Below, in pieces: positions 1-8,919 of a DNA stretch of 64,000 nucleotides. Source of the stretch: CAYJBH01 sp964370825 (GTDB taxonomy: Bacteria > Bacillota > Clostridia > Oscillospirales > Ruminococcaceae); NCBI GenBank assembly GCA_964370825.1, contig CAYJKY010000003.1:1-64000 (forward strand), given 5' to 3'. Position 1 is the first letter of the stretch. Every line of letters starts with the position of its first letter. The notes under the pieces are model-generated. The model was not told where the DNA came from, ran no database searches, and saw only the letters and a program-made list of their open reading frames with translations. The translations under genes were made by a program, and so were the position numbers.

Positions 1-22
1 AATGCTTGATATAGCCTTGTTT

Positions 23-532
23 TTATAAAATCGTCCTTATGCGAGTATCTCCCAGTGCATCGTAGGAACCGCAGTTATCCGGCATTCCTATCAAAATCTC
101 GCCGCCGCTTTGCTCTACAAGATATTCTATTACCGCTTTTTCTCTTAAAAACACCTTGTTAGTAGCCGGATCAAAGGTAAAGTCATATCCGCTATAATCC
201 TCTATAACCGGATGTATCCAAAGTGTTTCGGGTGAGTATTCCACACAGGAATCCGGTGCAACATATTTTGCATGTCCACCTGTACCAAAGTAAGGAAAAA
301 AGGATGGGAGTGCATCTCCCGCAAAATATGTTTTATCCATCCTATCCTTCAGTTTTTTGAATACAACTTCACCATCGTTATACCATTTAAACAAATCTTC
401 TTGTGACGTAGGTGCTTTTATTTCAAGCGAGCTTGTGGGAACCTGTATAGAAATACAGCATCTGTCGAGTATTTCATTGTTGAGCGTATAGTTTAGCCGC
501 TTAAGTATTTTGTCTCTACTATCCTGTTTCAT
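23..532 (-). CDS. URO-D-family protein (uroporphyrinogen decarboxylase-like), truncated at C-terminus
   Basis: The 169-residue product resembles the N-terminal half of the URO-D-type methyltransferase/decarboxylase proteins common in Clostridia. Family-like stretches are TYFAGDALPSFFPYFG and GEILIGMPDNCGSYDAL, the latter matching the G-M-P-D...DAL segment that normally precedes an ALRG-type motif. Family members are roughly 330-380 residues, but this frame stops right after that segment, 22 bases from the window edge. An early stop or frameshift is therefore likely, with the rest of the gene off-window. The start at 532 is chosen over an upstream ATG at 601 because homologous sequence begins there and a purine-rich GGAAAGGA stretch precedes it. 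Substrate unknown; the family includes corrinoid methyltransferases as well as true UroD. Confidence 0.55.
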   Translation of the reverse strand: MKQDSRDKILKRLNYTLNNEILDRCCISIQVPTSSLEIKAPTSQEDLFKWYNDGEVVFKKLKDRMDKTYFAGDALPSFFPYFGTGGHAKYVAPDSCVEYSPETLWIHPVIEDYSGYDFTFDPATNKVFLREKAVIEYLVEQSGGEILIGMPDNCGSYDALGDTRIRTIL

Positions 533-668
533 ATTTCTCGGTCCTTTCCGAAGGTATACAAATACTGTATTATTATACCATGCAACAAAATAACTTTCCA
601 TATAACAAATTTACTTTTATATGAAATAATTAAGTTTTTTGCATTATTTGTTATTTTATGATATCATG

Positions 669-697
669 TTGCATTAAACCTTTATTTTTGATACAAT
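669..697 (+). promoter_or_regulatory. Sigma-A-type promoter for the hprK operon
   Basis: TTGCAT at 669-674 and TACAAT at 692-697 are separated by 17 bp. The hprK start follows about 33 bp downstream, preceded by an AGGGGGAT ribosome-binding site at 718-725. It is the only good promoter seen ahead of the hprK-PHP-murB-rapZ-whiA-dnaE run. Confidence 0.6.
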
Positions 698-730
698 AAT
701 AAAAAGGAAACAATAACAGGGGGATAACAA

Positions 731-1651
731 ATGGCTCAGTTTACGGTAGCTTTGGAAAAGATAATCAACACAATTCATCTTGAGGTGGTATACACCCCTC
801 AGCCAACCTCCGAAATCATGGTGGGCACATTGGATGTCAATCGCCCGGGATTGCTACTTGCCGGCTTTGATGCTTACTTTGACCCAACCCGAATTCAGAT
901 ACTTGGGCTTGCTGAGTTCGCCTATCTTAACAACCTCACCAAGTCAAAACGCAAACTTCAACTTGACTTTTTATTTTCGGCTAACCCAATAGCTGTTGTG
1001 GTGTCTCGAAATCTTGAGGTAGACAGTGTATTGCTCTCTGCCGCTAAAAAATCAAAAACTCCACTACTACGCTCAAAGGAGAACACCTCCGAGCTCTCAT
1101 CCTCCATTATCTCGGTGCTTGCTGTAGAGCTTGCCCCAAGGATAACAAGACATGGTGTTTTGGTAGAGGTTTACGGTGAAGGCATACTGATGCTGGGTGA
1201 CTCCGGTGTCGGTAAAAGCGAAACAGCAATCGAACTTGTTAAACGTGGGCATCGCTTGATTGCCGACGATGCCGTGGAGCTTCGCCGTGTTTCCAACAGA
1301 ACTATAGTGGGCCGTTCGCCCGAAAATATCCGCCATTTTGTAGAGATGAGAGGTGTCGGCATAATCAATGTTGCAAGGGTATTTGGTTTCGGTGCCGTAA
1401 AGGAAACCGAAAAGATAGACCTTGTCGCCGAACTTGAAACATGGGAACAAGGCAAACACTATTCCCAAACCGGCATTGAATCCCAGTATATCGACATTCT
1501 CGGAATATCGATACCGAGCTGTTTGATACCCATTCGTCCGGGACGAAATCTTGCCGTTATTTTAGAGGCCGCGGCAATTAATAATCGCCAAAAGAAGATG
1601 GGTTACAATGCAGCAAGAGAGCTTTTTGCAAACATGGGAATTGAGGAATAG
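731..1651 (+). CDS. hprK: HPr kinase/phosphorylase
   Basis: Bifunctional enzyme that phosphorylates and dephosphorylates Ser46 of HPr, the central switch of carbon catabolite control in Firmicutes. The 306-residue length is normal. The Walker A loop GDSGVGKS is at residues 156-163, the conserved H141-G pair precedes it, and the family signature HFVEMRGVGIINV follows. The N-terminal ~130 residues are the variable HPrK_N domain. It is the first gene of a core operon, and the next gene starts directly after its TAG stop. Cytoplasmic. Nothing odd is seen and the assignment is secure. Confidence 0.96.
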   Translation: MAQFTVALEKIINTIHLEVVYTPQPTSEIMVGTLDVNRPGLLLAGFDAYFDPTRIQILGLAEFAYLNNLTKSKRKLQLDFLFSANPIAVVVSRNLEVDSVLLSAAKKSKTPLLRSKENTSELSSSIISVLAVELAPRITRHGVLVEVYGEGILMLGDSGVGKSETAIELVKRGHRLIADDAVELRRVSNRTIVGRSPENIRHFVEMRGVGIINVARVFGFGAVKETEKIDLVAELETWEQGKHYSQTGIESQYIDILGISIPSCLIPIRPGRNLAVILEAAAINNRQKKMGYNAARELFANMGIEE

Positions 1652-2407
1652 ATGAGAATTATTGCAGATCTGCACAATCACACCCTCGTGTCCTCACACG
1701 CACTCAACACCGTAACTGATATGGCAAAAAAAGGTGCTGAGCTTGGTCTCTTCGCCATGGCGATAACCGACCACGGCCCCGAAATTGAGGATGGGGCACA
1801 TCCTTGGTATTTCTGGATGCTTAAAAATCTTCCGGATGTTTTCGAGGGAATATTTGTAATCAAGGGCATCGAAGCAAACATTAAAGAGCTTGATGGTTCC
1901 CTTGACAGTGATGAATTTAACAAGGACAAATGCGTGGATCTCACCATTGCCTCGATACACGGAGACTTTTTTTCCTCCCTCGACCGTGATGCAGCGACCG
2001 AACTTTGGTTAAACGTGGCCAAAAGGGAGGTTGTGGATATCATCGGCCATTCCGAGGAGTCAAGATACGCCTACGATTATGACAGAGTAACCAAGGCGTT
2101 TACCGACAATAATAAGGTAGTGGAGCTTAATGTAAACTCGGCCACCGTTCGTCCAGGTAACGAGGAAAATTTCAAGGAACTGATACTTGCCTGTAAAAGA
2201 AATAATACCTCGGTGTGTATAAACAGCGATGCACATTCCATCTACAACATAGGGCACTACGACAATGTTATTAAGCTACTCGACGAACTCAAGTTTCCGG
2301 AAGAGTTGGTGGTCAACTCCTCAAAGGAACGCCTGCTTAACATGATCAAAACGCATAATCATGACCTATACCTGCGTATGTTAGAGTATGACAATGCTTT
2401 TATTTAA
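1652..2407 (+). CDS. PHP-domain phosphoesterase (YcdX-like)
   Basis: A 251-residue PHP-family metal-dependent phosphoesterase. Metal-binding motifs are DLHNHT near the N-terminus, ITDHGPE around residue 37, ASIHGDF, DIIGHSEE and a C-terminal NSDAHS. These correspond to the His/Asp/Glu ligands of the trinuclear site in YcdX-type proteins. The start codon abuts the hprK stop, so translation is probably coupled. A PHP gene between hprK and murB is a recurring arrangement in Clostridia. The physiological substrate is unknown; histidinol phosphatase is an alternative label but no his genes are nearby. Confidence 0.85.
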   Translation: MRIIADLHNHTLVSSHALNTVTDMAKKGAELGLFAMAITDHGPEIEDGAHPWYFWMLKNLPDVFEGIFVIKGIEANIKELDGSLDSDEFNKDKCVDLTIASIHGDFFSSLDRDAATELWLNVAKREVVDIIGHSEESRYAYDYDRVTKAFTDNNKVVELNVNSATVRPGNEENFKELILACKRNNTSVCINSDAHSIYNIGHYDNVIKLLDELKFPEELVVNSSKERLLNMIKTHNHDLYLRMLEYDNAFI

Positions 2408-2419
2408 TATGGAGTAGCT

Positions 2420-3319
2420 ATGGATTTGCGACAAGCACTGCAAAATGAGTCAATCCCCTTTATCACCGATGTCTCCTGTAAAACACTTTCCAGCTTCAAA
2501 ATCGGTGGTGACGCCGACTATCTTATCGAGCCGACCGACACCGATAGCCTGATAAGGACAATTCGATTGTTAGATCAGGCAAAGATAAAATATATTCTAT
2601 TAGGTTGCGGAAGTAACGTTCTTTTTTCCGATAACGGCTATCGTGGGGCGGTGGTTCGTCTCAAAGCACCCTTTAATAGCAAGGAGATGTTGCCGGATAA
2701 TCGCATAAAAGTTTATGCCGGTGAAAGGCTCTCTGCACTCTGTAGCTTTGCGCTAAAACATTCTCTCACAGGAATGGAGTTTGCATACGGTATTCCCGGT
2801 TCGATAGGCGGTGCTGTGTATATGAATGCCGGCGCATACGGTAGCGAGATAACCGATATTTTTGAATCAGCCGAGATTTTGACCCGCGATCTGCAACTTG
2901 AAACAAGAACAAAAGAACAGATGCACTTTAGCTACCGACACAGCATTTTGTGTGACAATGAGGATATTTTGGTTTCAGTCACCTTAAGATTGCAACCCGG
3001 AGACCCCGATGAGATAAATAAAAAAATGCAGGAGCTGATGTTCAGGCGAACCGACAAACAGCCTCTGTCTCTACCCAGTGCCGGCAGTACTTTCAAGCGC
3101 CCATCGAACGGGTATGCCTCGGCTTTAATCGACGAATGTGGGTTAAAGGGCTTTGCTGTTGGGGATGCAATGGTCAGCACCAAACATGCCGGATTTGTTG
3201 TTAACACAGGCAATGCAAGCTGCAACGACATTCTCACCCTGTGCGATGAGATAAAAAGGGTGGTATTTGAAAAAAAAGGAGTTCTTTTAGAACTTGAGGT
3301 TGAATTAGTGAGGGAATAG
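2420..3319 (+). CDS. murB: UDP-N-acetylenolpyruvoylglucosamine reductase MurB
   Basis: FAD-dependent enzyme that reduces UDP-GlcNAc-enolpyruvate to UDP-MurNAc, the second committed step of peptidoglycan precursor synthesis. The 299-residue protein has the FAD-binding GSNVLFSDNG segment, YGIPGSIGGAVYMNAGAYG, the SAGSTFKRP motif with the catalytic Ser, HAGFVVN, and a C-terminal E-V-E run carrying the conserved acid. This is the short type II form usual in Firmicutes. GGAG lies just upstream of its ATG at 2420. rapZ begins immediately after the TAG stop. Confidence 0.96.
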   Translation: MDLRQALQNESIPFITDVSCKTLSSFKIGGDADYLIEPTDTDSLIRTIRLLDQAKIKYILLGCGSNVLFSDNGYRGAVVRLKAPFNSKEMLPDNRIKVYAGERLSALCSFALKHSLTGMEFAYGIPGSIGGAVYMNAGAYGSEITDIFESAEILTRDLQLETRTKEQMHFSYRHSILCDNEDILVSVTLRLQPGDPDEINKKMQELMFRRTDKQPLSLPSAGSTFKRPSNGYASALIDECGLKGFAVGDAMVSTKHAGFVVNTGNASCNDILTLCDEIKRVVFEKKGVLLELEVELVRE

Positions 3320-4192
3320 ATGCAGGAACTTTTGCTTGTAACCGGTCTTTCCGGAGCGGGAAAATCGCTTGTAATGCGTGCTCTGGAAGACATTAACTAC
3401 TACTGTATAGACAATCTGCCCGCCGACATGCTGTGCGAGCTGATACAGGCAAAGGAGTTAAAAAAACGATATGCCGACCGCCTTGCCATAACCGTCGATA
3501 TTCGAAGCGGTGAAGATTTTCAGGGCGTACTTGATGCGCTTGAGAGTAAAACAAAAAATCTCGATATAAAAATATTGTTTTTAGATGCAGTCGACGATAT
3601 CATTGCACATCGATATAAAGAAACACGCCGATGTCACCCCCTCACGTTACGACGTAAACTCTCCATCGACGAGGCTTTAAAAACCGAAAGACTCCTGCTT
3701 GCCGACCTTTACGGCATAGCCGATTACATCATAGACACCGGCCTGCTCAGCACCTCCGCCCTAAGGGAGAGAATAGCATTACAATTTTCACACTCAATGC
3801 TCGATATCATGCCGATAACGGTTATATCCTTCGGCTTTAAATACGGAATTCCACGTGAGGCGGATCTGATGTTCGATGTACGCTGTCTTCCAAACCCCTT
3901 TTACATGCCGGAACTAAAGAACAAGACGGGTCTTGATGACGAGGTTTACAACTACGTATTCGGGTTTGATGCCGCAACGGAACTTTTCAGCAAGCTTACC
4001 GAGCTGATCGACTACTCCCTACCACTCTATTTTAAGGAGGGAAAAAGTCGCCTGACCATAGCTATTGGATGCACCGGTGGAAAACATCGAAGCGTCTCCT
4101 TTGCAAGAAGATTAGACGACTACCTTAAGAGCTCCGGTTATCCGGTGGATACACTTCATCGAGACGGTCAAAGACGAGAAAGAAACACATAA
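3320..4192 (+). CDS. rapZ: RapZ/YvcJ-family nucleotide-binding protein
   Basis: P-loop ATP/GTP-binding protein of the RapZ (YvcJ) family. In Enterobacteria RapZ is an RNase E adaptor controlling GlmS; in Bacillus YvcJ affects competence, and its role in Clostridia is unclear. Walker A GLSGAGKS is at residues 9-16. The C-terminal domain carries IGCTGGKHRSV followed by HRDGQRRE, both family hallmarks. At 290 residues it is full length. Its stop overlaps the whiA start by one base. The usual partner yvcK is missing between this gene and whiA. Confidence 0.93.
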   Translation: MQELLLVTGLSGAGKSLVMRALEDINYYCIDNLPADMLCELIQAKELKKRYADRLAITVDIRSGEDFQGVLDALESKTKNLDIKILFLDAVDDIIAHRYKETRRCHPLTLRRKLSIDEALKTERLLLADLYGIADYIIDTGLLSTSALRERIALQFSHSMLDIMPITVISFGFKYGIPREADLMFDVRCLPNPFYMPELKNKTGLDDEVYNYVFGFDAATELFSKLTELIDYSLPLYFKEGKSRLTIAIGCTGGKHRSVSFARRLDDYLKSSGYPVDTLHRDGQRRERNT

Positions 4193-4785
4193 TGAGCTTT
4201 AACAACACTGTTAAAAAAGAGATTGAAAACAATCATAAACGTTTGATAACAAGCCCTGAGCTTGCAAACCTTTTTTTATCCTGCGGGTTTATTAGCGATC
4301 CGCAAAAGGAATACCGCCTTGAGTTTCGCACCACCGAGAAGCAAACCGATTGGTTGCTAGCCACCTTTGCAGAGCTCGGGATAACTGCGCATGATGCTGT
4401 ACGAAATTCAAAGGAGCTGATTTACATCACCGCATCGGAGCAGATAGAGGATATTTTGGCAATGATGGGCGCACAAAACAGTGCACTGCAGCTTATGAAC
4501 ATTAAAATTGAAAAGGAGGTTCATAACAAGGCTAATCGCATCGCAAACTGCGAAATTGCCAATGTAGATAAAACTGCAAGAACAAACTCGGAACTCATAT
4601 TAACGATAAACGACCTTTTCGACAGAGGTTGCACATTGTCGGAACAAGTTAAAGTTACCGCCGACTTAATTCTCTCCCACCCCGAAATGAGTATGGCAGA
4701 GATGGCAAAGGAACTTAAAATCAGCAAATCGGGACTATATCATCGATTACAAAAAATCAGATCAATGTCCGAGGAATTCAAATAA
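4192..4785 (+). CDS. whiA: WhiA-family DNA-binding protein, short form
   Basis: WhiA is a regulator tied to cell division or sporulation in Gram-positives. The protein starts with the family-typical MSFNNTVKKEIE. It then passes directly into what is normally the second LAGLIDADG-like lobe (FLSCGFISDPQKEYRLEF, EQIEDILAMMGAQNSALQL) and a C-terminal helix-turn-helix (NRIANCEIANVDKT, ISKSGLYHRLQKI). At 197 residues it is about 110 shorter than ordinary ~310-residue WhiA, and the first lobe is what is missing. The frame is open and well conserved, so this looks like a compact functional version rather than a decayed gene. Its ATG overlaps the rapZ stop. Confidence 0.85.
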   Translation: MSFNNTVKKEIENNHKRLITSPELANLFLSCGFISDPQKEYRLEFRTTEKQTDWLLATFAELGITAHDAVRNSKELIYITASEQIEDILAMMGAQNSALQLMNIKIEKEVHNKANRIANCEIANVDKTARTNSELILTINDLFDRGCTLSEQVKVTADLILSHPEMSMAEMAKELKISKSGLYHRLQKIRSMSEEFK

Positions 4786-4801
4786 CAGAGAGGTAATAAT
4801 C

Positions 4802-7800
4802 TTGACAGATTTTGTACACCTACATCTCCATACCGAATATAGCCTGTTGGACGGTGCATGTCGTATTGAACCGCTTATGAAAAGGCTTTGCGAGTTGGGG
4901 CAACGTTCGGTAGCCATAACCGACCATGGTGTTATGTATGGTGCAATAGATTTTTATAGGGCTGCAAAAAAATATGGAATAAAGCCTATAATCGGCTGTG
5001 AAGTGTATGTTGCCACCCGCTCACGTTTTGATAAAGTGCATAAAATTGATGGCAACAACCATCTTGTCCTACTGTGCAAAAACGAGATCGGCTACAGAAA
5101 TCTTTCTAAGTTGGTTTCAGCCGGATTTACCGAGGGCTTTTACTCACGACCCAGAATTGATAAGGAACTGCTTGCAAAACACAGCGAGGGATTAATCGCC
5201 CTCTCGGCATGTCTTGCCGGTGAAATTCCACAGGCATTGCTTTCCTCGGATTATGACAAGGCGAGGAAGGCGGCAATGTTTTACCGCGACCTATTCGGAA
5301 GTGATAACTACTACATTGAAATACAAAACCATTTTTTACCGGAGCAGGAGGCAGTACTGCCCGAGCTTATCGCGCTTGCGAGGGAGCTTGATATTCCGCT
5401 GGTAGCCACCAACGATAGCCACTACCTCAACCGTGAGGACTCCAAAATGCAGCGTGTGTTAATATGCATCGGCACCAACAAGCTGATGACGGATGACGAT
5501 GTTATGGAGTTTGGCACCGACGAATTTTACGTTAAATCCGGCGACGAGATGTCGGATTTATTCGCCATGTGTCCGGACGCAATTTCCAACACCGTAAAGG
5601 TTGCTGAACTGTGCAATCTTGAAATAGAGTTTGGTGTTACAAAGCTACCTAAATTCACTCCAAGCACCGAAGAAACCGCAGATAGACATTTTGAAAGAAT
5701 TGTTTTCGAGGGATACAATCGCTATTATACTGATGAAAATGAACAGGCAAAGTCCCGACTTATCTACGAGATGGACATCATCAAGGAGATGGGATTTATC
5801 GATTACTTTTTAATTGTATCGGATTTTATAAACTATGCAAAACAAAGGGGTATTCCGGTAGGTCCCGGACGTGGCAGCGGTGCTGGAAGCCTCGTTGCAT
5901 ACTGTCTCGGAATTACCGGTGTAGACCCCCTACAATACAATCTCCTCTTCGAGCGTTTTTTAAACCCCGAGAGGGTGAGTATGCCGGATTTCGATATAGA
6001 TTTTTGCTATGAACGTCGTGGCGAGGTGATTGCATACGTCAACGAAAAATATGGTACCGACCATGTAGCACAGATAATAACCTTCGGTACTATGGCGGCA
6101 AGGGCAGCGGTACGGGATGTCGGAAGGGTTCTGGGCATGGCATATGCCGAGGTGGACAGAATTGCAAAGCTAATACCCACCGAGCTAAAGATAACGCTTG
6201 AAAAAGCGTTAAAACAAAACAAGGAGCTTAAAGCCGCCTACGACAATCTCCCCAGTGTTAAGGAGCTTATCGACATGTCGATAAAGGTGGAGGGAATGCC
6301 AAGACACGCTTCTACCCATGCCGCAGGCGTTGTGATAACTCCCCACCCAACAGTCGAATATCTTCCGCTTGCGGTAAGTAGCGACCAGATAGTCACCCAG
6401 TTCCCGATGACAACAATCGAGGAACTCGGGCTATTAAAGATGGATTTTCTTGGTCTTAGAACACTCACCCTTATAAAGGATTGTGTCGACCGACTAAGCG
6501 ACAAAAATTTTGATATAGATAAAATCCCACTCGATGATCCCGATGTTTTCCATATGCTCTCACAGGGTGAAACTGCCGGCATATTTCAGTTTGAAAGCAA
6601 CGGTATCCAGCAGGTTCTTATGGGCTTACGCCCCACAAGGCTTGAGGATTTAATCGCCGTTACCTCGCTTTATCGCCCGGGTCCGATGGACAGCATACCA
6701 AGCTATATCGCCTGGCGACATCACCCCGAGCGTATTAAGTATAAGCATGAAAAGCTAAAGCCTATCCTTGCCGAGACATACGGGTGTATTGTCTATCAGG
6801 AACAGGTTATGCAGATATGCCGTGAACTTGCAGGCTTTTCCTACGGACGAGCCGACCTTGTTCGCCGTGCCATGAGTAAAAAGAAGCATGATGTAATGGA
6901 ACAGGAACGTCGTGCATTTGTATTCGGCGAGGAAGGTGACAAGGGTTGTGTCGGCTGTGTCGCAAACGGTGTGGACGAAAAAAGCGCCAACGAGATATTC
7001 GACGAGATGGCAGGCTTTGCCTCCTACGCTTTCAACAAGTCCCATGCCGCTGCATATGCCCTTATTGCATATCAAACCGCCTACCTAAAATGTCACCATG
7101 AGAAGGAATTTATGGCGGCACTCATAACCAGTGTTCAGCACAATTCGGCAAAGATTATGGAGTATTCCGCGGTCTGTCGTTCACGTGGGATTAAACTTTT
7201 GCCACCGGACGTAAACCGGAGCGATATTGGCTTTACGGTGGACGGGGACAACATACGATACGGACTGCTTGCCGTAAAAAATGTGGGCGTAGGTCTTTGC
7301 AACATGATAATTTCAAATCGCTCAGAACCTTTTAAATCGTTATATGACCTTTGCTCCCGCCTTTCCGGCAGTGAGGTTAATCGTCGTGCGCTGGAGTGTC
7401 TCATAAAGGCAGGTGCTTTTGACGGGGTTGAATCCAACCGAAGGGCACTTCTTTACTCCATCGAATCCATGCTTAAAACCATCGAGGGCGACAGGCGAAG
7501 CAACCTTGAAGGTCAACTTAACCTTTTTGCCGACCAATCGGTTGAGAGTAATGAATATTTACTACCGGTTGTAGAAAATTTTTCAATCTCCGAGCTTCTC
7601 AATATGGAAAAAGAGGTCAGCGGACTTTATCTTTCCGGACACCCGTTGGACGAGTACACCGAGCAGATTGAGAAATACAGCAACTTTTCCTTTGCTACGG
7701 CACAGGATGAGGAGTCGATAATCCGGCTCGACAACCAAAAAGTTTCTTCGGTATGCATTGTAACGGCTACAAGGTTTGTAACCACAAAAAATGGAAACAC

Positions 7801-8230
7801 CATCTGCTTTTGCTCCGTAGAGGATGAAACTTCGGTAATGGATGTGTTGGTATTTTCAACAGTTCTGGAGGGTTGTCGCAACGAGTTGGTCGAAAACTCG
7901 GTGATACTACTATCCGGCAGAATTTCGGTTAAGGAGGACGACCCGGTAAAAATTGTCGCCGAAAGCATTGTTCCTGTCAGCTCGCTGAAGCCAACGCCCG
8001 ACAACAATTCCGGTCTGTATATGCGAATGGATAACGATTCCGGCGGAGCCTACAAAAGGGTTGTTGCAACACTTGAGACATATCCCGGTAAACTTCCGGT
8101 ATATATCAGATTTACCGACAGCGGAAAGCTTGCAAGACTTCCACAGCGACTGTGGGTCACACAGAGCGAGCGACTGAATGAAAGCTTAAGCTCGATACTC
8201 GGAAAGGAAAATATTGCTCTTAAAAATTAA
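4802..8230 (+). CDS. dnaE: DNA polymerase III subunit alpha DnaE
   Basis: Replicative polymerase alpha subunit of the DnaE type, 1142 residues. The N-terminal PHP domain begins HLHLHTEYSLLDGA. The polymerase active-site regions are visible as GPGRGSGAGSLVAY and MPDFDIDF, the latter holding catalytic aspartates. A tandem HhH and an OB-fold region follow toward the C-terminus. The start codon is TTG at 4802, preceded by AGAGAGGTAATAA, and the protein begins with the expected family N-terminus, so no upstream start is needed. Firmicutes also carry PolC, which is not in the window. Adjacent to whiA with a 16-bp gap. Confidence 0.96.
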   Translation: MTDFVHLHLHTEYSLLDGACRIEPLMKRLCELGQRSVAITDHGVMYGAIDFYRAAKKYGIKPIIGCEVYVATRSRFDKVHKIDGNNHLVLLCKNEIGYRNLSKLVSAGFTEGFYSRPRIDKELLAKHSEGLIALSACLAGEIPQALLSSDYDKARKAAMFYRDLFGSDNYYIEIQNHFLPEQEAVLPELIALARELDIPLVATNDSHYLNREDSKMQRVLICIGTNKLMTDDDVMEFGTDEFYVKSGDEMSDLFAMCPDAISNTVKVAELCNLEIEFGVTKLPKFTPSTEETADRHFERIVFEGYNRYYTDENEQAKSRLIYEMDIIKEMGFIDYFLIVSDFINYAKQRGIPVGPGRGSGAGSLVAYCLGITGVDPLQYNLLFERFLNPERVSMPDFDIDFCYERRGEVIAYVNEKYGTDHVAQIITFGTMAARAAVRDVGRVLGMAYAEVDRIAKLIPTELKITLEKALKQNKELKAAYDNLPSVKELIDMSIKVEGMPRHASTHAAGVVITPHPTVEYLPLAVSSDQIVTQFPMTTIEELGLLKMDFLGLRTLTLIKDCVDRLSDKNFDIDKIPLDDPDVFHMLSQGETAGIFQFESNGIQQVLMGLRPTRLEDLIAVTSLYRPGPMDSIPSYIAWRHHPERIKYKHEKLKPILAETYGCIVYQEQVMQICRELAGFSYGRADLVRRAMSKKKHDVMEQERRAFVFGEEGDKGCVGCVANGVDEKSANEIFDEMAGFASYAFNKSHAAAYALIAYQTAYLKCHHEKEFMAALITSVQHNSAKIMEYSAVCRSRGIKLLPPDVNRSDIGFTVDGDNIRYGLLAVKNVGVGLCNMIISNRSEPFKSLYDLCSRLSGSEVNRRALECLIKAGAFDGVESNRRALLYSIESMLKTIEGDRRSNLEGQLNLFADQSVESNEYLLPVVENFSISELLNMEKEVSGLYLSGHPLDEYTEQIEKYSNFSFATAQDEESIIRLDNQKVSSVCIVTATRFVTTKNGNTICFCSVEDETSVMDVLVFSTVLEGCRNELVENSVILLSGRISVKEDDPVKIVAESIVPVSSLKPTPDNNSGLYMRMDNDSGGAYKRVVATLETYPGKLPVYIRFTDSGKLARLPQRLWVTQSERLNESLSSILGKENIALKN

Positions 8231-8242
8231 GGAAGGCTTTGA

Positions 8243-8902
8243 ATGAACATATTTGATATTCTCGGCCCCGTTATGATAGGGCCATCCTCCTCACACACCG
8301 CCGGTGCGGTACGTGCGGGTAACGTTGCGGCAAGACTTCTCGGAAAACCGATTAAATCTGCTGAAATAACCCTTTACGGGTCCTTTGCCAAAACCTACTA
8401 CGGGCATGGAACCGACTGTGCTATCCTTGGTGGACTGCTGGAATTCACCCCTGCCGACCACCGAATACCCAACAGCCACGAGCATGCGAAACAATCAGGC
8501 ATAGAGTACAACATACTGACCGACAGTCTCGACATGGCACATCCAAACACTGTTAAAATATCGCTCTGTGCACAGGATGACTCAAAAATCGAGGTCACGG
8601 TGGAGTCGCTCGGCGGAGGTGCAATAAACGTTGTGAAAATCGACGATGCCGAAGTGTCATTCACCACCGAATACTATACCACCGTTGTTTTTAATGATGA
8701 CAAAAGCGGTGTCATATCCAATGTCACCTCGGTATTTGCACAGCACGAGGTTAACATAGCGTATATGAGACTTTTCAGGTATGGAAAATCTGCAATAATG
8801 GTCATAGAATCCGACCAGGCAACCCCACATAATGCACAGGCGCAGCTTAGATTGATAAGACATGTAAACAGGGTCATAGACATTGCACCCTTTACCGATT
8901 AA
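8243..8902 (+). CDS. sdaAB: L-serine dehydratase, beta subunit
   Basis: Beta subunit of the two-subunit, iron-sulfur L-serine dehydratase that converts L-serine to pyruvate and ammonia. The N-terminus has the family pattern FDILGPVMIGPSSSHTAGAVRAG, here described in part only. The C-terminal ~70 residues form an ACT-like domain (NVTSVFAQHEVNIAYMRLFR). The length of 219 residues is normal. It follows dnaE after 12 bp and precedes the alpha subunit by 17 bp, so the pair appears joined to the core operon where other Clostridia often have pfkA. Confidence 0.94.
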   Translation: MNIFDILGPVMIGPSSSHTAGAVRAGNVAARLLGKPIKSAEITLYGSFAKTYYGHGTDCAILGGLLEFTPADHRIPNSHEHAKQSGIEYNILTDSLDMAHPNTVKISLCAQDDSKIEVTVESLGGGAINVVKIDDAEVSFTTEYYTTVVFNDDKSGVISNVTSVFAQHEVNIAYMRLFRYGKSAIMVIESDQATPHNAQAQLRLIRHVNRVIDIAPFTD

Positions 8903-8919
8903 AAGGAATGGTCATATAA

